From assembly GCF_003073045.1 (NCBI RefSeq), contig NC_037593.1, forward strand, positions 16,730,725 to 16,794,724: a stretch of DNA of 64,000 nucleotides. Direction: 5' to 3'. The notes beneath the pieces were generated by a model that saw nothing but the letters and a program-made list of their open reading frames with translations, made no database searches and had not been told where the DNA came from. Origin of the DNA: Pomacea canaliculata (taxonomy: Eukaryota > Mollusca > Gastropoda > Architaenioglossa > Ampullariidae). Shown in pieces: positions 1 through 12,300 of this stretch. A program made the translations under genes and the position numbers. The first letter of the stretch is position 1; the number at the start of each line of letters is the position of its first letter.

Positions 1-212
1 GAAATCGACGGAAAATCCGAAATCGCAGAAGAAACCAAAGACAAATAGTCTTGCACAGCAACGACTAAACGAAAAAAAAAAAAAAGCACCGGGCTAACCA
101 ATGGGCACCAAAAACACAGCAAACTATTAAAAATGCAAAAATTGCGGAGAACCGCCTCCCTCAAAACCTGCCAGGCTAAGGGATGCTACTCTCTCAACAC
201 TGGTAACACACT

Positions 213-778
213 GGTAAAACTACGGCTTGACCAAATAAACAATGCAAATTTTCCAGTTGATCATTTTGTATGGCCCGCGAATGATGCTACTCATGTTCAA
301 CTGTCCCTTGGAGGAAAAAGGAACCCCACCCCTGATACATAATTGATATACATATCAGCATCGTAAAGGGAGATAATCCTACATTTTTCACAATAGTGAG
401 CATCCACTAGTGATGTCCCTTTGCTAGACAGCAGGTGTGATCGCGTTATTTCTATTTATAGGGAGGGGTGTGGATAGGTAGGTCGGTTATTGCATGCCTT
501 TTTGCATGATCGCGTGATCTGTTTTGAGGCCATTTTTTAAAATTCTACAATTAACTTACATACAACACGTACAAATATATACACATATAATTCAATATCA
601 ATTTCAACTGTGTATATATATATAATAGAAATGGAAAGAGATAACAGAAATAGCAAAGCAATCCATCTGCTAAAATATAAGCGAAAGTTTCATTAATCTG
701 CCATCTTCCCCTACTATGCGCAATAAAGAGTCAGGTGCCAAAGAAAGACCGGTTAAAGAGACCATTCTTCTTATTATT
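213..778 (+). repeat. Dispersed repeat, copy A (~566 bp)
   Basis: Nearly the same sequence recurs in the same orientation at 7373-7911, about 7.16 kb away. Both copies begin with a stretch whose frame stays open for about 43 codons and ends at the same TAA (340-342 here). That frame encodes a peptide containing FPVDHFVWP and LSLGGKRNPTPDT. After the stop both copies carry the same AT-rich sequence, ending near a TTATTATTA run. I see no terminal inverted repeat, no TG...CA ends and no poly-A tail, so I cannot assign a class. It may be the 3' end of a transposon or a local duplication carrying the end of a gene. I do not recognise the peptide. Confidence 0.75.
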
Positions 779-964
779 ACTCTATAGTTTTTCTTTTTTC
801 TGTCATGCCAACACTTTCAAAAATGGCGCAGTTTATGCAATTCGTATTGTGTACAAAAATGACTCAACTTTATCTTAATTTTTAACTTGGCCTGCTGCTT
901 ACAAGCTAACATTTGTAGAATAGGGAGAACTGTGAACTAAATTGCAAAAATGATTAGAAAAAAG

Positions 965-972
965 TAGCTCAA

Positions 973-1004
<32 letters not shown>

Positions 1005-1050
1005 AAAAAACCAAAACAAAAACCAAACAAACAAACAAACAAACAAAAAC
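965..1050 (+). repeat. Poly-A run followed by (AAAC)n
   Basis: An uninterrupted run of about 28 A residues (976-1003) is followed by several AAAC units up to about 1048. It directly abuts a GC-rich block on its right. It could be the tail of a retroposed element or simple-sequence expansion. Confidence 0.8.
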
Positions 1051-2480
1051 ACTCCTAATCCAAACTCTATTGCCTTGATTGACAAACATTTAAAAGTCTG
1101 ATAGGAATCTTGCTATATAACAGTGTCGCGTGTTGCTTGCTGCGGGGGTGGTCGAGGTATGGGGCAAGAGGGGGACGAACGGGGGAGTTGGTGCGATCGT
1201 CGTTTGCTCTGGTCAGGAGGTAGTAGATCCTCATCGGGGCACGCCATAAGTCAGGGGCGCCTACCTTATGGGGTCTTTTATTGCGGGTCCTGACTGAACA
1301 GGGGTGCGGGGATCCTATTAGAGTGGGAAGGGTGGATGTCAAACGTCGTACTAGTCCTATGCTGTTTATTTTCATTAAGACTTTGTAAGTTCCCATACGG
1401 GAACTAAAAAAGGGGAAACCAGACATAACTTAATATGAATCTTCAGTAGCTTGATGACGAAGTGTCTGCGCACTAACAATTTGTAGAACAAAGATCTTTG
1501 AAAGTAACAAAAAATGCCTCCAAAGAATCACACTTCTTGACAGCTAAAAGTTCAAGAGTGGTTTGTGTGAGACATGTCATTGTCACACAAGTAAACTTTA
1601 GCAATTGTCTATGCAAGGGACAGCATACATTCAACAGTTACTTTCAAATGCCTGGACAGATGTAAAAATGATGAGTAAATGAAGCTTTTAAAAAATATCA
1701 GTTAATGTATCCATACTGAAAAAAATGTGCCTATGACATAGTAAACATACACTCAGAGTAAACAGGATACAAACTTAATGGACAGTCCTTAATCTTGTCA
1801 TTTTTATTAAAAAACAAAATTTTAAAATTAAATTAGTAAAACATAGCATTCCATAAGCGTGTCCAAACCTCCCATTACCAAGTCTTGCTCAGATTATTGA
1901 CATTGATGTACACATTGACAGAAGGAGTTCAAAAACAGAATACGTCCCGCTACGTCGAAAGAAAGTGATTGTCATGGTAAACATACATTCTTCTTTCAGG
2001 GCCGATCTTGACCAAAAAAAGTTGATCACATCTTTTTAGTTCTTTCGACGCGTCAAATGACACGAGGTCTTATACAGGGTCACGTGCTAGGAATGTACAT
2101 CTGTGACGATGAACAGATTTGTCAGTTCATTGTCTTTCAAATCTCGTCAGAAGTCATTACACGTTGCACGGAATACTTTTTCATTTATTTTACCATCAAG
2201 TGCTACCAATTACCCAACCTGTGCACAGTTGTAAACATAAGCAATCCAAGAACAGCGTTCTAATTCATGCCCTGTCGCTAAAGGTTAGACGTAGAAAATG
2301 TAAGTCTGTTTTCATGGCTGCCATAAACACACGTCCTATGTGATGCATATGGCCGGAGCTATCCCGTGAACATGCAATGCATGTTGTCATGGTACTAAAC
2401 GTGTTCTCCCACGGGTTGGATAGATGTCCTACCCTACTTCACCAAAAGATGTCCTTTCAGAGGTCTGTCATGATAACAGG
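1051..2480. other. Non-coding flank with a GC-rich island
   Basis: Bases about 1130-1330 are strikingly G-rich on the plus strand, inside an AT-rich background. The minus strand is open for 119 codons across 1067-1426, but I recognise no domain and do not call a gene. Bases 1650-1780 resemble 9100-9230 (shared blocks GATGTGCC and AAACATACACT), suggesting an old dispersed repeat. A minus-strand AATAAA (plus TTTATT at 2184-2189) about 300 bp beyond the glycosyltransferase stop is a candidate poly-A signal for that gene. Otherwise I see nothing here. Confidence 0.5.
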
Positions 2481-2486
2481 TGCATC

Positions 2487-2708
2487 CTACCGCTCTGCTT
2501 GAGAACATGGCGGCCGACCTCCGCAAAAATAGTCGGCCGCCATCTTTAATGTCTTCGGCGTCTGCCATGACGCAGCGGGCTTCGGCTGGGTGACGTGCAT
2601 GGCGTGTACATCTGTGACGTTAAACGGCAGCGTCGGTTGCTTGTCGTATAAGCCTCGCTGGAAGTCCTTCTCCCACGTCGGATGGCATATGTCATAGAAG
2701 CATATCAC
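2487..2708 (-). CDS. Glycosyltransferase exon 3 (C-terminus)
   Basis: The acceptor TTCATAG|GTGATA begins a phase-0 exon encoding VICFYDICHPTWEKDFQRG... and a HAMHVTQP segment, ending in a TAG at 2487-2489. The tryptophan- and histidine-containing tail suits the C-terminus of this transferase fold. The peptide continues the reading frame without a gap, which is why I assign it to this gene rather than calling it a separate small gene. Confidence 0.82.
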   Translation of the reverse strand: MICFYDICHPTWEKDFQRGLYDKQPTLPFNVTDVHAMHVTQPKPAASWQTPKTLKMAADYFCGGRPPCSQAER

Positions 2709-5064
2709 CTATGAACAGTTTGAATCCACTAGTCAAAGCTCTAAAAAATGACTGAGTACAATTTTCTTTTCTTATGACTATGTCTATGACTATGTGCCAA
2801 ATGTTAGTTCCCATAATATGCAATAATGACCTTCCGTTTCCGACATACAGGATTACAAACATCAGCGTGAAAGTTGATACACCTTCTGACGTACCTTTCG
2901 TCTACACATGCGTCTAATTCACACGTGGTCCCAGCTCTCGAAATGCATCTAGCATTGACAACGTAAAGATATTACAATACACATTACATGTAACTAACTT
3001 CCTTCAGTTTAGGGTAATGTTTGTGGTTCTAATTATCAGATCTCACCTGTAATCGATTGTAGACGTAAAGTTCATCAGGGTAGTGTTCGTACACCCGGTA
3101 AGGCAAGAGTGTGGCCGTGAAGCCAGAATCTGACAACCGGTAGTGACGAAACGTGGTCAACCAATGACGTAACCAGGGGGCCTGTGGTCGGGCCAGCAAG
3201 ACGCCCAGGTTAAAGGTGTTAGGCCAGGGGCCACTTATTGGCCAGTCAAAAGACGCCACGACCGGGTAGTGTAGCAACCAGTCCGGCACCCGACTCGTCC
3301 ACACGGCGTCGGTGTCCATGTAGGCTCCGCCGTAATTCAAGAGCAAGATGGATCTGCCCGCACGAAAAGGAAGACTAAAGAATGTGATAAGAGCCGTTTG
3401 ATGAAGAGATGATGTGGTAGTCAGAGGTGATAATGGTCGGCAGGTTATATGAGACAGAGGGAGGAAATAAAAACATGTTATTGGCAAAAAAAGATAAACA
3501 GGCAATAAAACTGAATAAGCGCAGCAAGAAGGCTGACAGACAAGAAGGACGGAGAGGTGTCAAGGATCAGAGTGAGCCAGGCATATGAGAACAGAGACAA
3601 ACCTCATCCTCAACACACATACACACACAACAGTTGTGTAGGACGATGTCTATGTCGGGGTGGGGACAAACTCCATGCTGACAGAGAACGACTTTCACAT
3701 TCTGGCTCGTCAGTATCGTTCTTGAGGGGGCGCTGCCTCCCCTTGCCATCTGCTTTTTACGCCACTGACACAACAACAGACATTTCATAATACCTGAGAA
3801 AGTCGCTGTTGGCCTGGAGATTAGGAAAGTCCATCTGGAACATAGAACGCGGCCTCTCGATTCTGACGAAGGTGACATTCTCCGAGCGTAGCTGTCGCCA
3901 CCATTCGCCTTCAGGTTCCACGTTGCCATGGACATACACGTGTTGAAAGCCCCCGACGTAGAGGGCGCTGATCATGCTCAGGAACTTGGAGAAGGGAAGG
4001 TCACGGTCAGCGGCTGAGGGGTCAGCCTTCAGCCACACGTAGTGCGCGATACGCGGGATGGGTCGGCTGGGGTCAGGAAGTGCAAGTATCGGGGAGCGCC
4101 TGCCGTAATACAGCCAGCGAGCCAGCTCCGCAAACGGCGTCTGCCCTTGCCACACGTCACGGGGATGTACGTCACTGTCGACTATGATGCAATGAATGTC
4201 GTCAACAGGCGCCGTGTACTGCTCCGCTGTGAGACAAGAGGCTTTGACTGTCTTGACGTCACGGAGATAGTCATGTGACTTTGTGTTGTTGAAGCCACGC
4301 TGCGCGATCAGCACTCCACGACTGACGTCCTCGCCAGACAAGGCCAACCATAACGGCATGTGTTCTATTCCTGTCGGCAGACGAGGAATAAGGGCATTTT
4401 CGCCCAGAACAATTCCTCCTTCTGTCGGCAAGAGCTCCAACACAGCCTTCAGCGCGTCTTTTCTCCCACAAGTACCAGAGACTTGAAGCAGCTGGAAATT
4501 GGGGACGAAGTATTTGAACTCGTCAAACCAGGTGTTGTAGAGGTTGCCGTCGCTCTGCGGCAGATGGTCGTGCAGAAAGATTATCTTTGAGGCTCGAAGA
4601 ATCCTGATGGATGAGAGGAGAACAAGGTAGTGTCGAAAGAGGAACTGCTTCTCACCGCACCACAGATAATACACTGTCCGAGGCAGGCCTCCCAGCGACA
4701 GATCGAAGCTTAGATCCACACCTGGCCAGGTGTCTTGGACAAACAGGTCCCGGTATAGAGGCATAGGTGGCACCTTTTGATCCTGCGGGGATGTCTGTAG
4801 TGGCTTCTGAGGGGGGTGGAGATTTTCGGCTGTAGGGGGCTTCTGAGGAAAAGGGACTTCGACTTTATTTTTAGTCCGATGAAATATCTCACTTTCGCTT
4901 TTTAATCTAGTGATTTCTCTTAAGCTTTCCTCACAGTTCTGCACGGAAAGACTCGACCGGGAAATTTTCTGGATAAAGAGAAATTGCGCAACTGAAAGCA
5001 AAATAACCCCGAACAGCGTCACTTTGAACAATAGTCTTCGGATGTTTGGAGGCAAGCCAACCAT
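2487..5064 (-). CDS. Golgi-type glycosyltransferase with DXD motif (three-exon gene)
   Basis: Predicted coding exons on the minus strand are 5064-3794, 3353-3047 and 2708-2487. They total exactly 1800 nt (599 residues plus TAG) and the phases agree at both junctions. Residues about 11-32 form one hydrophobic signal anchor after a short cytoplasmic tail, the usual type II topology of Golgi enzymes. A Lys/Pro-rich stem follows. Two related halves come next: residues ~127-290 (LPRTVYYLW...) and ~335-599 (IPRIAHYVW...). The second half carries SDFLR, then LLNYGGAYMDTDAVW, whose DTD (residues 437-439) is the Mn2+/nucleotide-sugar binding motif of the GT32/A4GALT-like (Gly_transf_sug) superfamily. 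The matching site in the first half reads EGGIVLGENAL, with no DXD, so that half looks inactive. Donor and acceptor sugars cannot be told from sequence. Confidence 0.88.
3047..3353 (-). CDS. Glycosyltransferase exon 2 (DXD exon)
   Basis: The acceptor GGGCAG|ATCCATC joins in phase 2 to exon 1, restoring the run SDFLRSILLLNYGGAYMDTD that is typical of the family. The DTD codons lie at plus 3308-3316. The exon ends at YVYNRLQ with donor CAG|GTGAGA, phase 0. Confidence 0.9.
3794..5064 (-). CDS. Glycosyltransferase exon 1
   Basis: The start ATG at 5064 lies in a good context (ACAACAATGG) and is followed at once by the hydrophobic anchor, so I chose it over internal ATGs. The exon encodes residues 1-423 plus two bases and ends at SDFL(R), with donor CTCAG|GTATTA on the minus strand. 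Asn-Val-Thr (residues 396-398) and Asn-Asn-Thr (259-261) are possible N-glycosylation sites. Confidence 0.88.
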
Positions 5065-7372
5065 TGTTGTTCCCTTTGGATCGAACCCTTGTCAATGTCT
5101 CTGCCCACAGAAAGCCACACATATCGTCAAATGTCGGATTTGTTAAATATTATGCGGCATATCTGATTCTTGATTAAAAAGTCATCTCTGCTAAATGCCT
5201 AAAGTAATCTTTTTTTTTTTCATTGATTTCTGCTTACGTTCGCAAAGTACCGAGATGTCTAACCTCCAGTGCACCAAAATGTCATCGTTTTCAAAATTTG
5301 GACAATGCGCTTTAACGGACTTAGCATATTGACCAAAGTTCTAAAACTTTTGCTCAGAAATATTTGGTTTATCTCCACGCACAACTTTGTGAAACGTAGT
5401 CGAACGTTCAACGACAATTACCCCCAACCCCCCCTTCTTGGTGGGACGTGTACAGGTCTCGGTCTGTACGCAATTCATTTCCAGGCCAAGCTAACAGTCA
5501 ACACATATAGTGATCTCTCATCCACACGTAATGAGCGACAAGACAAATTTATCCTCAGTGATGGGTAACAACATTCACGTATGGTCAATACAAGATACAA
5601 TTTTGTTAAAATAGGCAAAAAAAGTGAAGGCAAGATACACGTGTACACAATTAAATTTTTTTGATAATCCCGTAGATGACGTATAAAAATCACTGATTTT
5701 ATTAAGTATTTAGGCTTTTGACCGTATTTTGCGCGTGCGAAAGCAACACAGGACAGAGACGTGATACCACAAGTAAACAGACACCAATGTATGAGACAAT
5801 CAGTACATTCTAGAGAGACATGACAAGCATTTCATACAAACAGACGTTTAACGGGAAATGTAGCAAGTAGCACACATTATCAAACATAGACGATTGTAAC
5901 AATTTAGATGATGGCCATGTAAACTACTTGCCACATGTAGCCACGTATTTGACAAAGTGTCCGGTTAAGAAAGTCCCTCAAAAAGCTGCTCCGCTGTAAG
6001 ACGTGCACGTGAGACTCGCTCTCATGTTTCATGTGGATTAAGACCTCGAGTCTTTTTTATCGTAGCGCTTACTTGTGTGTGTGTGTGTGCGCTCGCGCGT
6101 GTGGTTGCGTGGCTGGCCCCTTATATCAGGTCTTACTGGGGTTGCATCTGGGTACTAACCTTGTGATCACAGAGTGCATCCAATCGACCTTTTTACATTT
6201 TCTGTCTCCACTCCCCGTCAGGCTTTCCTTTGACGATTTGCTCTTGTACGCTGGTAACTACACCTCCGGGGCATTAATAACTAGCTTTACAAATAAGCTA
6301 CAAAAGTAACACGTGTGTGCCCGAAATCGAAGTGACCAAGGACTGCGATAATAAAGAGAGGCAAAAATGAAGCCAATCACCTACGCCGGCTGTTGAAACT
6401 GTTGATTTTGGTTTGGTTTTTTGGGTTTTTTATTCTTTTTCAGCGAGAAGAATGGCCGACACAAGTTGACACCATCATCACAAGGGTCGTCACCGAACTG
6501 TCGTTGATGGTGGTAGTGGTGTTGTCGGGACAGGACATCATACACCAAGTTCTCACGTATTATTCACGTAATATAAATTTATAGCTATGAAAGAAGGTCC
6601 TTTAGAAAGAATTTTAAATCTAGTCGCTTCACATGGCAGTCACAAGTTGGCTAAAAACCACACGTACAGTCGCCCCCAGGCAGGGAAGATCGACTATAGA
6701 TATAACATACAGCAGGGATGATTCACCCAGAATCTACACAGTGACTGTCACTGCGCATGTCTGTCCTCTCTACCTTCACCAATGTGTCTCCCCTAACACT
6801 TCAAACTCACATGTTTTATACTATAACAGCCGAACATTCTACAGACCAAGTCTTTCCCACATTCTACTTACACTAGCACTTACTCTTACGCCTTGCATAG
6901 AAAGGTTTAAAATTCACTGCTTCTTGATTTCAAGCATAGATAGAAACTCAAATTTCAGTGAAAGCAATAGCAAGAAAAATGATGGTTAAGTTTGTGAAAA
7001 CTCCTTTCGACTTTTCTGAGGTCTGTTTTTTTTTTTCTTAGTTACTTTTAATAAAGTTTTCTGTTTTATCAAATCTAGGGGGTGGCAAACGACCGTTCTA
7101 TAGCATCCATGGCAGCTGCAGGTGGGATCCAAAATTCTTTCTAAAGGATCTTTTTTTCATAGCTACAAATTTACATTATATGAATAATAATAATATACAT
7201 TTTAAGAGACAAGCAAGGAACGTCCATTACGGGATGGGTAGGACAGATAGGAGCACGTGACGGGACAGACGCGGATGCTTCTCGTCAGCTGCCGGCGCCG
7301 TGTGCGGTGACTCATAGGACAGTCAGGCAGGATGGCCGTCTATAGGTCGCACAGGTGTCAACAAAACACACA
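5065..7372. other. Intergenic region upstream of the glycosyltransferase
   Basis: This region should hold the 5' UTR and promoter of the minus-strand glycosyltransferase just beyond 5064. I see no clear TATA box. A short (TG)n tract with CG steps lies near 6073-6105. The rest is AT-rich with only short unsupported open frames. Confidence 0.5.
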
Positions 7373-7911
7373 GGTAAAACTACGGCTTGACCAAATATAC
7401 AATGCTTATTTTCCAGTTGATCATTTTGTATGGCCTGAGAATGATGTTATACATGTTCAACTGTCCCTTGGAGGAAAAAGGAACCCCACCCCTGATACAT
7501 AATTGATATACATATTAGCGTCGTAAAGGGAGATAATCCTACATTTTTCACAATAGTGAGCAGCCACTAGTGATGTCCCTTTGCTAGACAGCTGTTGTGA
7601 TCGCGTTATTTCTAATTATATTGAGGGGTTGGAGGTGTGGTCGTGGATGAAAAGGTGATCTGTTTTGAGACCATTATTATTTTTTAATTCTACAATACAT
7701 GTACGAACAACACGTACATACATATAATTCAATATCAATTTCAGCTGTATACACATAATAGAAATAGAAAGAGATAATAGAAATAACAAAGCAATCCATC
7801 TGCTAAAATATAAGCACAAGTTTCATTAACCTGCCATCTTCCCCTACTATGCGCAGTAAAGAGGCAGGTGCCAAAGAAAGGTCGGTTAAAGAGACCATTC
7901 TTATTATTATT
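7373..7911 (+). repeat. Dispersed repeat, copy B (~539 bp)
   Basis: This is the second copy of the repeat at 213-778, in the same orientation. Its first 130 bases keep the same open frame and the same TAA (7500-7502), with several amino-acid replacing differences (WPEND here, WPAND in copy A). The two copies bracket the glycosyltransferase gene. A short internal deletion explains the shorter length. Confidence 0.75.
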
Positions 7912-9313
7912 GTCTTTGTGTTTATATTGTATATAAACGGTATATTGTATCCGAAGTTGATGAAAACTTGTATAATATTTACCTTCATTTAAAGAATGTT
8001 CGTGCTTTTAACAGAGTCTTCTGGTCTCTGCTCTGCACTCGCCTCATAACGGACATAAATCTCTGGTCTGCTTGAAGATAAACATTCCCTTGTGTGAACT
8101 TCTAGAACGAGGCTAAAGCACAAATTCGCTTCCGGATTAGATATCAACACCAAGAAGAAGAGTAGAGGAAATGTTGATGGAGGTACTGAAGTTCAAGGTG
8201 TATGGTCTGTTGCGTTTTCAGTTTATTTAGTCGTCTGAAGTCGATGTCGAGAGTTTTGGTGAAAAAAAGAAAGAATTAAAAATTAACTAAGTAGTAAATT
8301 TATTGTAAGTATATTGTTGACTTTAAGAATTTTATCGCGGTTCCAGATACTAAACTGTTAAATGGTTCGCCGAGTTCGCGAAAGGAGACAGAAAACAGTT
8401 TATATATACATATCTCCGTGGCCTGACTTAACCCGGGTACACGTCTATAATTATGTGTCCTGAGCAGGTCTGACTCGAGGGTTGCAGGGGGAGTTGTTGT
8501 GAAGGGGGCCCGGCCTTGGTTAGTGGATTTTTCCTCTTCGTTTCCTTTTCTTCTTCTCACCAGGGGCCAAAAGAAGTCGTCTACCCCGGGGATCGTGCTG
8601 GGTGGCGGCGACCCTGCTCCTCAGTTACGTTATAACCGTTTTGTCAGAGTGGATAAAACATTCTTTTCATAAAGTTAACTTCTATAGTACGGGACTTGAT
8701 GGCTTCGCTATGATTCCACAACGGAAGACACCAAAGAGATTCTCTTGACCCATGACCCCTTCGCTGTAATTTCACGAAATCCCTAGATAACCAGTGGGTG
8801 TGAAAGATAACAGTGTGTAGTAGCTGTTTTCCAACAAACTCTATAACTCATAGAGAGGAAAAAATCTGTGTTACTTGCAGCACTTGTTGAATTACTTGAG
8901 GCGTTGATTACTGAAGTAGGGAAGTTTAATTATCACAGTTCTGAATTCCCCACGGGGAGATTTATGCTTATTGAATATCCTCCTTGAATGTTTAGACAGT
9001 GTTATCTTTTGTGTGTGTGTGTGTGTGTGTGTTTACAATTTACATGTTCAAGAAAGCACATCTAGGTCTGTCATTCTGTTTTACTGAAATTGAAATAAAA
9101 CGACGTCTGGGCAGATGTAAAAGAGATGAAGAAATAAATAATAATAATTAACATTATTAAACGTAACAGTACTGAGACGATGTGCCCACAACAAACATAC
9201 ACTTACAGTAAACAGACAATATACAAAACTGAACTGAACTGAAATGTTGGAGCTACATTCTGTGTGGCACACTAACATGAAAAAAAATAAAATAAAAAAA
9301 ATTACAAAAAAAT
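7912..9313. other. Intergenic, no gene seen
   Basis: AT-rich DNA. A (TG)n microsatellite occupies 9011-9032. Bases 9100-9230 resemble 1650-1780, probably remnants of the same old interspersed repeat. No supported coding sequence. Confidence 0.5.

Positions 9314-9363
<50 letters not shown>
9314..9363 (+). repeat. (CAA)n microsatellite
   Basis: About 16 perfect CAA units are directly visible. On the opposite strand this gives a misleading run of cysteine codons, which is not a gene. Confidence 0.95.
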
Positions 9364-12300
9364 AACACAACCTTTTCCACAAACATCGCATGCAAACATT
9401 ACATGTACACACTGTTTGTTACAGGTTAGTTTTTTGTCCAGTATCCCAGTGCATTCAAAATATTATCTGCCTCGAAGTTACACCTCGATAATATTCATCG
9501 ATTGTAACAGGATGCAATCATCACAGGCCTCATAAAAAACCGAACCCTCTGGTCGTATTAAAGTGATAAAGTGTTCTTCCTGCTCCCTGCTACTTTTTTT
9601 TCTTAACTTATTGCAGTTAAAAAGTGAGCTTGATAGCCCGCTATTAGGGATCGGTTGTGAGACAGGACAGCCGGCAGAACATCGTGTTGTACACAAGGGA
9701 GCCTCTCACCCGTAGCAACCGGTGACATCAAATGAAGACAATGGACACAGCAATTTATATACCACCTACCCCCAGAACCAAAGCCGGGTTCAAAGCGCTT
9801 TACCCACATACAGGCTCACGAGTTCATTTTTTTTTAAAGATGAACATCAAACGCACCTTCATCTACAAACACGCATGCAAAGTACACAACAAGCGGAAAA
9901 CAAACAAACAAACAAACAAACCCCGGGGTGAATGGAAAAGACAGCAACGGTTAGCCAGAGAGAGGTCAGCCGAGATTCAGATCCATGACATACAATTATC
10001 ATAAACGCTTTAGTAACTGTGCCATTCATGATTATTATGATTGTGATTATTATGACTTAATATTATCATTAAAAAACACACTACTCTATAAATATATCAA
10101 AATATTATAGTTATCTACACAAATGACAAAGTAGACAAAGGTAGATAACATCAGATTTGCAAATATACATACGTCCTCGCTCCCTATATACTCCACATAG
10201 TTTTCGTATTTTCCACTTAAAGGGACACAAGGAAGTCCCAAGATGGAGTAGATACACAATTTCAGCTGTCCTGCAACAACTAAACGGGTGAAGAGGAAGA
10301 GTATTGAAGCTGAACTAGATGGCCAAACCTAGCGGACGGAAATGTACACCAGTAGGGTTGTACAATTAAATGCTACTGGCTTGCTGATGCAGATAGAGCC
10401 ACTACAGATAATTCACTCGAGTGCTTCTCATCCTCCAGTTGACAACAAACGGCATTGCTGACGGCAAGAAACTGCAAAGATGATTGTACAGCTACGGGTA
10501 CATTCAACTGCTTCTCATTATCCAGACAACAACCCCTTGGTGTTACAATAATATCACAAACGGGTAATCTTTCTGCACAATGGTCCGTTTGCGGGACCCA
10601 TTTCCAGATCCATTTTGTTAATTTTTTTAAAATATGTCAGATAAGGTTGTTGGTTACAAAAACAAACTGTTGCCCTGTCTCATGTTACTGCTGTAAAGCC
10701 CATTTAGTTTAACTGGCGTCTAAGCTGAGTACAAACTGTGAGTAAAACTTCACTAACATCATCCTTCCATCTTAAAACACAATCAAAATCACATAAACCA
10801 ATTTAAAAGGATTGTTCTTTAAGTAAAAAATGTTTGCAAGTCATTCTCCCTCTTCGATCGGAAAGTTAATTACTCTCAAACAAATCATTCTCCACTGTTT
10901 ATATAATATTACCTAGGCAGGTTTTCCAATACTGATGCACCTTCACACTCTTCTGCCAAGACAAAGACGATTCTTAAGTTCTCCGCAGTCGCAAAGAAGG
11001 CTGGTCATCGGGAACAGTGGGTGGTGCACATACCCGGGTAAGGTGGAGGATTTGGCTTTCTTCCACGCAGTCACGTGCACGCCTGGCTAGTACCCTGCAA
11101 AATTAGCATGCTCCAAATCAAACACTTGCTAATTGCGACTAATTAGACTCCTTTCCTATTTATATATATAACAAACTTATGTCAGTTATACGACAACAGT
11201 GCTCTCTGCATGTGACACATACTTGTATGTCAGTGACACCAGAAGTGTGCTCCATGCCCAAGTTGAAATAGTGCAGTCAATACTGAAAAGCAAGCAACAT
11301 CTACATAATGCTTCTCCATTGTGACTCTTCCTGGTAGGACAGCTCATCGAAACTAATTCTCTTCGTCATGACACTGAAGGAAAAAAAATGTGTATGAGCT
11401 TCTGATTCAAAGGTCCAAAAAAGACAGTGTAGGAGTCAGCTGCACAACATCTAATTTTAAACATTTTTAGGCCTTAGATAATTTAGTATAAAAGCAGTGT
11501 TAGAGATAAGTATTACCCTAGATGGTAAATATTATTATGCAGAAATACCACGGTAATGCATATAAGAACATAATGCGTTAAAATATATTTTGTAATATTT
11601 AATACAAGACTGTCAATCAAGACCACTCAAAGTGTATCCAACTACAATTTTTTAAAATCGAAATCTTGAGCACCACGCTTTCGGTAATCGATTTATCGAA
11701 CTGCCAGTCGTTGAAAGAATTTGTCCTTTAATTTCCTCATAGGATCATTTGTTCCATTATATGAGTCTCTAGTTCTTTCCCAAAGCTATTTGTGATCGTA
11801 GTTAAAACTGTTTTAGCCAGTTTAGAATAGTTCTGAGCAATTTTAATGTTAAATGAGAAATTGGCTTCTAAAACCTTGCTATAACACTCGCTCATCTCAT
11901 CTAAATAACTTAGGAGCTATGTTTACAAAAATTATATATTTGTTTCTTCAGAACAGCATTTAGTTTTCAAAACATGCATCTGGCTCCAGAACGTTTGCCA
12001 AATAACAGAGCTGGAATCTGGCAAGATCGCATTTCGCTCAGTTTGAGTAAACAGCACATCTACCTTCTCCAGATAAAAGTTTGTCAACACTACCATCTAC
12101 AGAAAAAAGTCAGACACTCTGACGTAACCATTGTCCACCGATACCCTAACGTAGTAAAGGCTGCAGCCAATGGGAGAGCTGGGGCCAGCCGTTAATTAGA
12201 GCTAATAGAGGGAAATCCGTCTTTCTGTGGTTGGTATTTTTTTAAGCTTGTATCTCGGAAAGGATGGGCTGTCTAAATTTTTTTTAAATACTGTGTCGTG

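Noticed and set aside
3567-3935. Minus-strand open frame of 122 codons overlapping the glycosyltransferase
   Set aside because: It lies out of frame over exon 1 and the first intron; a shadow.
213-7911. Direct repeats read as the two LTRs of an LTR element
   Set aside because: No TG...CA ends, no primer-binding site, and the DNA between them carries an unrelated host glycosyltransferase and no gag or pol.
9081-9395. Minus-strand open frame with a poly-cysteine run
   Set aside because: It is the translation of the (CAA)n microsatellite; no start context or domain.
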